Source of the DNA: an uncultured Eggerthellaceae bacterium
GTDB lineage: Bacteria > Actinomycetota > Coriobacteriia > Coriobacteriales > Eggerthellaceae
NCBI GenBank assembly: GCA_910588435.1
Contig: CAJUPL010000013.1
Span: 1 to 46,141, forward strand
Direction of reading: 5' to 3'
Length of the DNA stretch: 46,141 bases
Shown here: positions 25,225-33,272 of the stretch, piece by piece
Layout of the letters: every line of letters starts with the position of its first letter
Position numbering within the stretch: the stretch's first letter is position 1
Notes under the pieces: generated by a model
Told to the model about the DNA's origin: nothing
Seen by the model: only the letters and a program-made list of their open reading frames with translations
Databases searched by the model: none
Position numbers and translations under genes: made by a program

Positions 25225-27639
25225 TCAGAGCAAGTCCATGGGATCCACATCTACTGCGGTATTCACGCCGCGAACGGCAGGCCGCTTCCTGTGGATGGGC
25301 CCCAATGCGGCAGAGATGTCCACATGCGCTGGCCCCTTCACCACGATATGCCATCTATATAGGTTGCTCACGCGCTCGATGGCGCAAGGGGACGCGGAGA
25401 GCACCTCCAGCTCAGGGGCAGTCTGCGAAAGCTGGCGATCCAACTCTGCTTGATAATCCTTCGCAGCCTGGCGAACATCCTTCAAGGAATGCCCCCAGAG
25501 CAGCACGTTCGCCATCCTGGCGTACGGCGGGAAGCTCAAGGCCTCCCTCTTGGGCAGCTCGTTTCGCAAGAAGAGCTGCCGATCATAGGCCGCGGCCGCT
25601 CGGATGGCAACAGAGTCTGCCTCGTAGCTCTGCGCTATCACGCGTCCCGGGAGCTCTGCGCGCCCAGCTCGTCCTGCCACCTGCTGGATCAGGTCGAACG
25701 TGCGCTCGGATGCGCGGAAGTCTGGCAGGTGCAGCATGGTGTCTGCATTGATGATGCCCACCAGCGTGACGTCGTCGAAGTCAAGGCCCTTCGCGATCAT
25801 CTGCGTGCCTAGGAGCACTGCCGCGTCCGCGCTTGCGAACTGCTCCAACAGCCGTTGGTGAGCCCCTTTCGCAGACGTGGTGTCCGCATCCATCCTGATG
25901 ACATCCGGTATGGTCTGCTCAGCTGGCCCTGCTATCCCTGGCTTGAGCCCTGCCTCGGCGGACAGGATGCCACGGATCTCAGCCTCCACGCGCTGCGTGC
26001 CCACGCCGAAGCGCTTGAGGTACGGGCTTTGGCACTGCGGGCATACAGGCGGCGCGCCGATGGTGAAGCCGCAATGGTGGCAGACCAGCTTGTGGCCTGA
26101 TTCGTGGTAGGTGAGCGTGGTTGAGCAATGCTGGCATTCCGGTACGAACCCGCAGTCACGGCAGAGCAAGAAGCGCGCGAACCCGCGTTGGTTCAGGAGC
26201 ATCACCACCTTATGCCCCGCCGCAAGCTCATCTAGCATGGCGCGCGTGAGCTTGGAGGAGAAGACCTGGCGGCCTCCCCCGCGAAACTCTTGGGCCATAT
26301 CCACTACCTCTATCTTCGGCAGCGGGCGCCCGTTCGCACGCTCTGCAAGCCTAGCGTAGCTCCAACTCTCTTCGTGCTTGGCGGAGAAGAGGGACTCTAT
26401 GGAAGGCGTGGCGGAGCCAAGGATCACCGTGGCGCGGCGCCTCTTCGCCATCCAGCAGGCAACATCGCGCGTGACGTATCTGGGCGCGCTCTCCTGCTTG
26501 TATGTGGTCTCGTGCTCCTCATCTATCACTATGAGCCCCAGGTTCTGCACTGGCATGAACAGAGCGCTCCTTGCTCCCACCACGATGCGGGCTGCGCCAA
26601 GGCGGATCATATCCCACTGGTCATAGCGCTCACCCTGGCTCATCTTCGAATGCATGACAGCCACTTGGTCGCCGAAGCGCCCGCGGAAGCGCGCAACGGT
26701 CTGCGGCGTCAGGGATATCTCAGGCACCAGCACGATGGCGCTCTGGCCGCGTGACAAGATGCGCTCAATGGCGCGCAGATAGATCTCCGTCTTGCCGGAG
26801 CCGGTGACGCCGTCGATCAGCACTGCTGTCTGCTCAGGGTCATCAAGCGCGGACGCCACCACGTCCATGGCGCGCGATTGGCACTCCGTCAGCTGCTCTG
26901 GGATATCAGTGCTGGCATACGTTGCCACCACTTGCTCAGCATGGCGAATGCGGCGCCTGCGCTCCAGCTTGATGGCGCCTGCCTTCTCAAGGGACTTGAG
27001 CGTGCTACCCACCTCACCGTAGAGGAAGCGCAGCTCAGAGCGGCGAACGGGAGCCTCGCGAACAGCATCCAGGATGACGATCTGTCGGCGCGCGTTCTTG
27101 CGCGGCTTGAATGCGTCTATCTCTGGACCCGCAAGGACCCATTCCTCCTCAGCCTGATGAGCCTTCGGCATGACCGCCTCATAGCTCCCATCAGGCATGC
27201 GCCGCATCTTGGGCGCAGCCTCGGCCGGAAAGAAGAGGCGGATGCACGAGGGCAAAGGTGCGATGTATCTGCTGCTCAGGAACTTCGCCACCTCAACGGA
27301 GGCCGCCGAGAAGAGCGGCCCTGTGAGCACTTCATCTATCGGGCGCGCCTTCTGCGCGGCACCGCCATCCGCAGCCTGGGGTTCATCCATCAGATGGAAC
27401 ACGAATCCCACGGCCGGGCGGCTTCCGAACTTCACCTTGACGGCACACCCAACCTCAACATCCATGCCCTCTGGTATGGAATAGGTATACGTGCCACCGA
27501 GCGTCTTCGCCTGGATGTCCACCAAGACATCCGCGAACCTAGGGCCCCCGCTCATGGGATCCACGCCCGAGGAGGCCGCGTTCGCAGGGCTTGCGGGCAC
27601 GTCCTCCTCCGCTAGCCTGCTTGCATTAGGACGGGTCAC
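25225..27639 (-). CDS. priA: Primosomal protein N' (replication restart helicase PriA)
   Basis: Superfamily 2 DNA helicase that reloads the replisome at collapsed forks. In 804 residues it has the N-terminal DNA-binding domain, Walker A DGVTGSGKTEIYL, the DEEH box VIDEEHETTYKQ, GSATPS (motif III), and the eight-Cys zinc module (CRDCGFVPECQHC ... CHHCG ... CPQCQ). All key elements are intact. The GTG start at 27639 has GAAGG 6 nt upstream and overlaps the metK stop by 14 bp. An ATG at 27555 lacks a site. The overlap implies co-transcription with metK. Confidence 0.95.
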   Translation of the reverse strand: MTRPNASRLAEEDVPASPANAASSGVDPMSGGPRFADVLVDIQAKTLGGTYTYSIPEGMDVEVGCAVKVKFGSRPAVGFVFHLMDEPQAADGGAAQKARPIDEVLTGPLFSAASVEVAKFLSSRYIAPLPSCIRLFFPAEAAPKMRRMPDGSYEAVMPKAHQAEEEWVLAGPEIDAFKPRKNARRQIVILDAVREAPVRRSELRFLYGEVGSTLKSLEKAGAIKLERRRRIRHAEQVVATYASTDIPEQLTECQSRAMDVVASALDDPEQTAVLIDGVTGSGKTEIYLRAIERILSRGQSAIVLVPEISLTPQTVARFRGRFGDQVAVMHSKMSQGERYDQWDMIRLGAARIVVGARSALFMPVQNLGLIVIDEEHETTYKQESAPRYVTRDVACWMAKRRRATVILGSATPSIESLFSAKHEESWSYARLAERANGRPLPKIEVVDMAQEFRGGGRQVFSSKLTRAMLDELAAGHKVVMLLNQRGFARFLLCRDCGFVPECQHCSTTLTYHESGHKLVCHHCGFTIGAPPVCPQCQSPYLKRFGVGTQRVEAEIRGILSAEAGLKPGIAGPAEQTIPDVIRMDADTTSAKGAHQRLLEQFASADAAVLLGTQMIAKGLDFDDVTLVGIINADTMLHLPDFRASERTFDLIQQVAGRAGRAELPGRVIAQSYEADSVAIRAAAAYDRQLFLRNELPKREALSFPPYARMANVLLWGHSLKDVRQAAKDYQAELDRQLSQTAPELEVLSASPCAIERVSNLYRWHIVVKGPAHVDISAALGPIHRKRPAVRGVNTAVDVDPMDLL

Positions 27640-28891
27640 ATGCAGCCTTCAGCTGATCCACCATGTCAGTGCGCTCCCACGTGAACTCAGGCAGCTCACG
27701 CCCGAAGTGGCCGTACGCCGCCGTCTTCTGATATATGGGGCGGCGAAGGTCAAGCGCCTTGATGATGGCGCCCGGGCGCAGGTCGAACACCTTCGATATG
27801 GCCGCCTCAATCTGCTCTTCCGGCACATGGTTGGTGCCGAACGTGTCCACCATGACGCTCACCGGCTCAGCAACGCCAATGGCGTACGCAAGCTGCACCT
27901 CGCACTTGTCAGCCAGACCCGCGGCCACCACGTTCTTCGCAACCCAGCGCGCGGCATATGCGGCAGAGCGGTCAACCTTCGTGCAATCCTTGCCAGAGAA
28001 CGCACCACCGCCGTGACGCCCCATGCCGCCGTAGGTATCCACTATGATCTTGCGACCAGTGAGTCCTGCGTCCCCCATTGGGCCACCGATCACGAAGCGG
28101 CCAGTGGGATTCACGAATATCTGCACGTCGTCTGTGAGCTGGATCTCCTCTTGCGCGAAGACCGGCTCTATCACGTTCGCAATGATGGCCTCACGGAGCG
28201 TGGCCGCGTCCACATCCTCTGAATGCTGGGTGGAGACCACGATCTTCTCAACAGCCACGGGGGCGTCATCCACATAGCGGACTGACACCTGCGTCTTGCC
28301 GTCAGGCCGCAGGAATGACAGCGTGCCGTTCTTACGGACCTCGGTCAGGCGCTCAGAGAGGCGGTGCGCCAGGTAAATGGGCATGGGCATGAGAGATGAC
28401 GTCTCATTGCAGGCATAACCGAACATCATGCCCTGGTCCCCCGCGCCGATGGCAGCAAGCTCATCTGCTTGCGCGCCTTCCTCTTTCTCTTCCAAGGACT
28501 CATCCACGCCCTGAGCGATGTCAGGGGACTGCTCATGGATGGAGCTCATCACAGCGCACGTGTTGCCATCGAAGCCATACTTCGCGCGGTCATACCCTAT
28601 CCCGGTTATCACGTCGCGAACTATCTGCTGCACGTCAACGTAGGCTTGGGTGCGGATCTCACCAGTGACGAACACGGTGCCCGTTGTGGTCAGCGTCTCG
28701 CAAGCGCAGCGAACGTTGTCAACGTTGGCCGGTGCGCCGTTCGGGGCAACATAGCCTTGCGCCTGGAGCTCTATCTCCTTGGCAAGGATGGCATCCAATA
28801 TGGCATCGGATATCTGGTCGCAGATCTTGTCCGGATGGCCTTCTGTGACCGATTCGCTGGTGAAGAGATACGTGCGTTGACCATCGCTCAT
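27626..28891 (-). CDS. metK: S-adenosylmethionine synthetase
   Basis: Makes SAM from methionine and ATP. Motifs GHPDKICDQISDAILD (N-terminal), GAGDQGMMFGYAC (catalytic loop) and GGGAFSGKDCTKVDRSAAY (phosphate-binding) are intact. ATG 28891 starts the family N-terminus TYLFTSESVTEGHPDK and has GGAGGA 3 nt upstream. A longer frame to 29083 would translate the riboswitch and is rejected. At 421 residues it is somewhat longer than many bacterial enzymes. It is controlled by the SAM riboswitch in its leader and followed by priA. Confidence 0.98.
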   Translation of the reverse strand: MSDGQRTYLFTSESVTEGHPDKICDQISDAILDAILAKEIELQAQGYVAPNGAPANVDNVRCACETLTTTGTVFVTGEIRTQAYVDVQQIVRDVITGIGYDRAKYGFDGNTCAVMSSIHEQSPDIAQGVDESLEEKEEGAQADELAAIGAGDQGMMFGYACNETSSLMPMPIYLAHRLSERLTEVRKNGTLSFLRPDGKTQVSVRYVDDAPVAVEKIVVSTQHSEDVDAATLREAIIANVIEPVFAQEEIQLTDDVQIFVNPTGRFVIGGPMGDAGLTGRKIIVDTYGGMGRHGGGAFSGKDCTKVDRSAAYAARWVAKNVVAAGLADKCEVQLAYAIGVAEPVSVMVDTFGTNHVPEEQIEAAISKVFDLRPGAIIKALDLRRPIYQKTAAYGHFGRELPEFTWERTDMVDQLKAACDPS

Positions 28892-28898
28892 GATTCCT

Positions 28899-28994
28899 CC
28901 TTCATCGATGATGGCAGGACCACCTTGGCAGCATGCATGCCAGGTTGGTGTCGGGGTCAAAGAGCCAACTCTCTCACCCGACTCTTGATAACGG
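28899..28994 (-). promoter_or_regulatory. SAM-I-type riboswitch of metK
   Basis: The minus-strand leader has the S-box landmarks in order: TTATCAAGAG, a purine-rich AGAGAGTTGGCTCTTTGA block, an ACCAACC segment, a TGGCA..TGCCA hairpin, then AGGTGGTCCTGCC. P1 can form from CCGTTATC (28987-28994) and GATGAAGG (28899-28906) with one mismatch. The 3' strand of P1 runs into the AAGGAGGA ribosome-binding site, so SAM binding should hide it. There is no U-run terminator, which supports control of translation. Class within the SAM clan (I versus I/IV) is less sure. Confidence 0.88.
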
Positions 28995-29012
28995 AAATGC
29001 ATACGGCGGCTG

Positions 29013-29018
29013 ATTATA
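29013..29018 (-). promoter_or_regulatory. metK -10 box
   Basis: Consensus TATAAT on the minus strand, about 19 bp before the riboswitch P1. The -35 is poor. The remainder of the gap to nfo (29019-29103) shows no other feature. Confidence 0.6.
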
Positions 29019-29103
29019 CGCCAACCAGAATGAATGAGAGCGAAGAGGCGCTGCAGCTGCGGTGATCTGCGACCACAGCGCAACTACAGCACCCTTGAGC
29101 GTT

Positions 29104-29943
29104 CTATTTGCCAGTGTAGGCCTTGCGGAAGCGCGCAACGTCACGCTCATATATGACCAGCGTTGAATGCGGCTCTTCCAGATAGAATGCGCGTCCAGCC
29201 AAGCGCGGGCTATTCGTGATGGCTGACAGCGCATCGAAGCCGATGTTGCCCTCTCCTACAGGCGCATGCCTGTCAACGCGGCTGCCAAGCTCTTCCTTGG
29301 AATCATTCAGGTGCAAGCAGTAGAGCTTGTCCAGGCCTATCTTGGCATCGAACTCATCCAGCACGCCATCAAGGTCTGACTTGATGTCATAGCCAGCCGC
29401 CCAAACGGCTGCTGTATCCATGCAGATGCCAACCTTGTCCTTGAGCTTGACGCCATCGATCATCTTCGCCAGCTGGTCGAACGTGTAGCCCACTTGATGG
29501 CCCTCACCCGGCATGGTGTCTAGCAGAACGATGGTGGACTGCGTTGCATGCAATGTCTTGTTCAGCGCGTCAGACACATTCTGGATGGCCTCATCAGCGG
29601 ACACGTCAGGGGCGCTTCCAGGGCGCACCAGGTAATACTGGTTCGGGATCTCCTCTAGGCGCGCCAGATCCTCGGACATCACCATGAGCGTGAAGTCCTT
29701 CTTCTGGATATCAGGATTGGCAGGCTCAACATCATAGGGCGCATACCCGCAAACCTGCGTGATTCCATGCTCCTTCGCGAAGGCGCGATACGCTTCCACG
29801 TCCTTCTGATCCAGCTCCGCCTGCGCGCCACCACGCGGATTCCTGGTGAAGTACTGGAAGGTGTTCGCATCGATGGATGCGGCCTCCTTCGCCATGAAGA
29901 GATATCCTTCGCGCTTCGAGAGATGGCATCCTATGGTGAGCAT
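29104..29943 (-). CDS. nfo: Endonuclease IV (deoxyribonuclease IV)
   Basis: AP endonuclease for base-excision repair, 279 residues, the usual length. It begins MLTIGCHLSKREGYL, the family N-terminus. It carries the metal-binding motifs around IVLLDTMPGEGHQVG, GICMDTAAVWAAGYD and HLNDSKEELGSRVDRHAPVGEGNIG. ATG 29943 has AAGGAAG 6 nt upstream. A reading from 30057 is not supported. It sits between argH and metK and appears to have its own transcription start. Confidence 0.95.
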   Translation of the reverse strand: MLTIGCHLSKREGYLFMAKEAASIDANTFQYFTRNPRGGAQAELDQKDVEAYRAFAKEHGITQVCGYAPYDVEPANPDIQKKDFTLMVMSEDLARLEEIPNQYYLVRPGSAPDVSADEAIQNVSDALNKTLHATQSTIVLLDTMPGEGHQVGYTFDQLAKMIDGVKLKDKVGICMDTAAVWAAGYDIKSDLDGVLDEFDAKIGLDKLYCLHLNDSKEELGSRVDRHAPVGEGNIGFDALSAITNSPRLAGRAFYLEEPHSTLVIYERDVARFRKAYTGK

Positions 29944-30045
29944 CTGCGGCTTCCTTCCCTTATGAGGTCCATATGGGAAGAATCTAGTCCTGTGCGGGGT
30001 GTCCATCTTGCGAATGCGGCAAATGTTACCGCCTGGAAAACCATC

Positions 30046-30081
30046 CCTTGCCAGCAAGGCGAATAGCCTTGAAGGGCAAGG
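30046..30081 (-). terminator. argGH terminator
   Basis: Directly after the argH stop, CCTTGCC pairs with GGCAAGG and, inside it, CAAGGC with GCCTTG across a small internal loop. On the minus strand a TTTT lies five bases further on. Confidence 0.6.
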
Positions 30082-31473
30082 TCACATGCAGATGCCCTCG
30101 TCCTCACGCAGGGAAGCAGCCGCTTCCTCCATCTGCGCGCGCACGGCATCCGTGCCCGTGCCGCCATACGTCTTGCGCGCGTCCACTATCTTATCCATCC
30201 GCATCTCATCCATGATGTCCTCTTCGAACAGATCGCATTCCGCCCTATAGTCATCTATGGAGAGATCCTCAAGCTGACACCCACGCTCTTCGCACAGAAG
30301 CACCAGGTGCCCCACTATCTCGTGAGCACGTCTGAACGGGACGCCGCGCTTGGCAAGGTAGTCCGCCACATCAGTTGCCGCCAGATGCCCGCGCTTGGTC
30401 TGCGCGAACATGACCTCCTCGTTCACAGACATGGTCTCTATCATGCCTGAGGCGCACATCAGGCAATCCTCAAGCGTGCGAACTGCGTCCAGCGCGCATT
30501 CCTTGTCCTCTTGCAGGTCCTTGTTGTACGCCAAGGGCAAGCCCTTGAGCGTCACCATGAGGGACACCAGATCCCCCACAACGCGCCCGCTCTTCCCGCG
30601 GATCAGCTCCGCGAAGTCAGGGTTCTTCTTCTGCGGCATGATGGATGACCCCGTTGAGAACGCATCGGATAGCGTCACGAAGCCGAACTCGGAGGTGGAC
30701 CACAAGATGATCTCCTCGCAGAGCCTGCTCAGATGAAGGCAGCTGACACTTGCGGCGTACATGATGTCCAGCAGGAAGTCCCTGTCGCTCACGGCATCCA
30801 TGGAGTTCGGAATGGGATGAGAGAACCCTAGGAGCTCTGTGGTCTGGAACCTGTCAAGCGGATACGTTGTGCCAGCAAGCGCAGCGGATCCCAGCGGATT
30901 CGCATCTGCGGCGTCATAGGCGGCCTTCAAGCGCGTGAAGTCACGCGCGAACATCCATGAGTACGCAAGCAGATGATGCGAGAAGAGAACGGGTTGCGCA
31001 TGCTGCATATGAGTGTATCCGGGCAGGATGATGCCCAGGCATGCCTCTGCCTTCTCAAGGAGCACGCGGCGAAAGCGGCAGTTCGCCTGCATGAGCGCAA
31101 GAGCGCGGCGCTTCATGTGCAGGCGCGTGTCCGTTGCCACCTGGTCATTGCGGCTGCGGCCTGTGTGCAGGCGCGCGCCCGCCTGCCCGATCATCTCTGT
31201 GAGCTTGGACTCGATGGCCATGTGGATGTCCTCGTCATTCACATCGAACGTGAACCGGCCGCTCTCTATGTCATCTGCTATCTGGTCCAATCCGTCTTGG
31301 ATGGCCTTGGCGTCATCTGTTGAGATGATGCCGCAGCCTGCCAGCATGGTGGCATGCGCCTTGGAGCCCGCGATGTCCTCCGCGTAGAGCTCCTTGTCAA
31401 CGGGAAGCGAGGCGCCGAATGCTTGCGTGGATTCATCGGCGCCTTCGACGAATCTGCCAGACCAAAGTGCCAT
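30082..31473 (-). CDS. argH: Argininosuccinate lyase
   Basis: Last step of arginine synthesis: argininosuccinate to arginine and fumarate. It has 463 residues and the fumarase/ASL signature GSSIMPQKKNPDFAELIRGK. The N-terminus MALWSGRFVEG is typical, so ATG 31473 is chosen, with AAGGGAG 10 nt upstream. A longer in-frame reading back into argG is a shadow. It is 16 bp downstream of argG and shares its leader control. Confidence 0.97.
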   Translation of the reverse strand: MALWSGRFVEGADESTQAFGASLPVDKELYAEDIAGSKAHATMLAGCGIISTDDAKAIQDGLDQIADDIESGRFTFDVNDEDIHMAIESKLTEMIGQAGARLHTGRSRNDQVATDTRLHMKRRALALMQANCRFRRVLLEKAEACLGIILPGYTHMQHAQPVLFSHHLLAYSWMFARDFTRLKAAYDAADANPLGSAALAGTTYPLDRFQTTELLGFSHPIPNSMDAVSDRDFLLDIMYAASVSCLHLSRLCEEIILWSTSEFGFVTLSDAFSTGSSIMPQKKNPDFAELIRGKSGRVVGDLVSLMVTLKGLPLAYNKDLQEDKECALDAVRTLEDCLMCASGMIETMSVNEEVMFAQTKRGHLAATDVADYLAKRGVPFRRAHEIVGHLVLLCEERGCQLEDLSIDDYRAECDLFEEDIMDEMRMDKIVDARKTYGGTGTDAVRAQMEEAAASLREDEGICM

Positions 31474-31489
31474 CTTGCGTCGGCTCCCT

Positions 31490-32821
31490 TTAGTTGAGGA
31501 CAGCGTTCGCTGCGGTCTGCGTGACGTCTTCCGCCTCTGCCACCACCGCAGAGCCCTGCCCAGTGAACTCGTCAGCCGTGCTTGCAACCTTGCTGAACTG
31601 GGCCATCTTCGCGCCCATGGCCTGGCGGTTCTTCGCCCAGACCTTGCAAGGCAGCGAGTGCAGCTGGATGAAGCCGTTCGCAAGGTCATGGTCGAACTCG
31701 TCGCTTGCGTCATAGGTTGCAAGCCCGAAGTCATAGAGCGAATACGCGCTCTTCCGGCCAACTACGGTGCAGCTCCCCTTGTAGAACTTCAAGCGCACGG
31801 TGCCGGTGACGCACTGCTGGGTGTCAGCCAGGAACGCATCCAGCGCCTCTTTCAGCGGTGAGAACCAAAGGCCGTTATAGACCTGCTCGGCCCATGCCTG
31901 CTCTATCCCAAGCTTGAAGTGGAGCACGCTCCTCTCAAGGCAGAGGTCCTCCAGCGCCTTGTGAGCCTGGATGAGGGCGAGCGCGCCTGGAACCTCATAG
32001 CATTCGCGGCTCTTCACGCCCACAAGCCTGTTCTCCACCATGTCGATCCGCCCGTAACCGTTCTTGCCAGCGATCTCATTCATGGCATAGATGATGTCCA
32101 GATACGGCATCTTCTTGCCATCAAGCGAGCAGGGAATGCCGGAGGAGAAGCCGATCTCAACGTAGGTTGGCTCATCAGGTGCCACTTCGGGACCCACGGT
32201 CATGGTGTAGATGTCAGCCGGAGGCTCTGCCCAAGGGTCTTCCAGCACACCGCACTCTATAGCGCGGCCCCAGAGGTTGTCATCGATGGAATAAGGGGAT
32301 GCCTTCGTGGTGGGAACCTCGATGCCGTGCTCCTCAGCCCAAGCCATCTCGTCCTCACGGCAAGTAAGATCCCAGTCCCTGACCGGTGCGATGACCTCCA
32401 TGTTCGGATCCAGCATGGCAAGCGAAGATTCGAACCTTACCTGGTCATTGCCCTTGCCGGTGCAGCCGTGCGCGATGTACTTGGCGCCGTATGCGTGAGC
32501 AGCGTCCACCAGATGCTTCACGATCAGCGGACGTGAAAGGGCGCTCACCAACGGGTACTTGTTCTCATACATGGCATTCGCGGCCATGGCTGAGGTCAGG
32601 TACTCGTTCGCGAAATCCTCCCTCATGTCCACCACCAGGCAATCTATGGCACCTGACGCCAGCGCCTTCGCCTTGATCTGCTCCAGCCCGTCGTGGTCTT
32701 GGCCCAGATCCCCCGCCACGCAGATCACGTCAAGATCGTATTTCTCCTGCAACCACTTGATGCAAACGCTGGTGTCCAGACCACCTGAGTATGCGAGTAT
32801 GACCTTTTCCTTGCCTGACAT
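31490..32821 (-). CDS. argG: Argininosuccinate synthase
   Basis: Joins citrulline and aspartate using ATP. It has 443 residues, somewhat longer than the common 400-residue form. The ATP-binding PP-loop AYSGGLDTSVCIKWL (residues 10-24) is intact, and the aspartate/citrulline binding segments (around GCTGKGNDQVRFE) are clear. GGAGG is 9 nt before the ATG. Together with argH it forms the tail of arginine synthesis. Its leader carries a short Arg-rich reading frame and terminator. Confidence 0.97.
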   Translation of the reverse strand: MSGKEKVILAYSGGLDTSVCIKWLQEKYDLDVICVAGDLGQDHDGLEQIKAKALASGAIDCLVVDMREDFANEYLTSAMAANAMYENKYPLVSALSRPLIVKHLVDAAHAYGAKYIAHGCTGKGNDQVRFESSLAMLDPNMEVIAPVRDWDLTCREDEMAWAEEHGIEVPTTKASPYSIDDNLWGRAIECGVLEDPWAEPPADIYTMTVGPEVAPDEPTYVEIGFSSGIPCSLDGKKMPYLDIIYAMNEIAGKNGYGRIDMVENRLVGVKSRECYEVPGALALIQAHKALEDLCLERSVLHFKLGIEQAWAEQVYNGLWFSPLKEALDAFLADTQQCVTGTVRLKFYKGSCTVVGRKSAYSLYDFGLATYDASDEFDHDLANGFIQLHSLPCKVWAKNRQAMGAKMAQFSKVASTADEFTGQGSAVVAEAEDVTQTAANAVLN

Positions 32822-32934
32822 CCTTCACTACCTCCTTGAAACGGTTTAATCCCTTGGTTAGAACCTCTTCGCTCCGCTTTCGGGCGCATTTGCGCATATG
32901 CATGCTGCGTGAACGTGGGCCCGCAAAGGGCCTA

Positions 32935-32965
32935 GAAAAGAAGAAGACGACTTAAGAAAGTCGTC
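32935..32965 (-). terminator. Leader terminator (attenuator) upstream of argG
   Basis: On the minus strand GACGACTT (32958-32965) pairs perfectly with AAGTCGTC (32946-32953) around TCTT, followed by the T-rich TTCTTCTTTTC. It lies 110 bp before argG. It also overlaps the end of the Arg-rich leader frame: the 5' arm contains its last Arg codons and the loop its stop codon. Confidence 0.75.
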
Positions 32966-33047
32966 GTCGAGAAACGCGTCGGATAAGGCATGCGCAAGCT
33001 GAGGCCATCTCAGCCGCTTCAGTGATATGTGACATGGATGCTGTCAT
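32952..33047 (-). CDS. Putative arginine leader peptide (argG attenuator)
   Basis: A 31-codon frame too short for ordinary gene calling. ATG 33047 is preceded by GAGAAGG at 6 nt, and by a promoter-like pair 30-60 bp upstream. It ends LIRRVSRRRLS: five Arg codons in the last eleven, three of them consecutive CGA. A stable hairpin (GCTGAG/CTCAGC, 32998-33014) lies within the frame before these codons. Slow translation of the Arg codons would place a ribosome on the 5' arm of the terminator and allow transcription into argGH. The architecture parallels the Trp leader at 34770-34853. No conservation data are available. Confidence 0.55.
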   Translation of the reverse strand: MTASMSHITEAAEMASACACLIRRVSRRRLS

Positions 33048-33078
33048 CAACTGCCTTCTCCGTGTTCGCGTTGCAGGG

Positions 33079-33106
33079 ATGGTAGCACAACGCACAGCCG
33101 ATGCAA
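33079..33106 (-). promoter_or_regulatory. Possible promoter of the argG leader
   Basis: On the minus strand TTGCAT (33101-33106), 16 bp, TACCAT (33079-33084). This would start a transcript about 25 nt before the leader peptide. The boxes are only moderately close to consensus. Confidence 0.45.
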
Positions 33107-33130
33107 CAAGAGATTTCCGTGAGAGGCATC

Positions 33131-33264
33131 CCCTATATATGACCCAGAAGGTCAATGACATTTCCCCGTGCTTAATGTCATTGACCTCTACACGTATATA
33201 TAACCTAAATAGTCAATGACATTAAGCACGGGGATTTGTCATTGACCCCACAGGTCATAATTGG
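33131..33264. repeat. Family B nested palindrome, double copy B2
   Basis: Two B units side by side, just after the trpB2 stop. Unit one has AGGTCAATGACA (33149) and TGTCATTGACCT (33176-33187). Unit two has AGTCAATGACA (33211) and TGTCATTGACC (33237-33247), plus an outer GGTCATA. The centre of unit two is an inverted copy of that of unit one, so a 22-bp perfect inverted repeat (33164-33185 against 33212-33233) joins the two units. The element can fold as two hairpins or as one long stem. Confidence 0.88.
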
Positions 33265-33272
33265 TTGCTGGA

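Noticed and set aside
28892..29083. N-terminal extension of MetK upstream of 28891
   Set aside because: It would translate the SAM riboswitch. The family N-terminus and a strong ribosome-binding site mark ATG 28891.
32881..32910. ArgR operator upstream of argG around the GCATGCATATGCGCAAATGC stretch
   Set aside because: It resembles an ARG box only loosely, and I could not find a second half-site. The leader attenuator explains regulation better.
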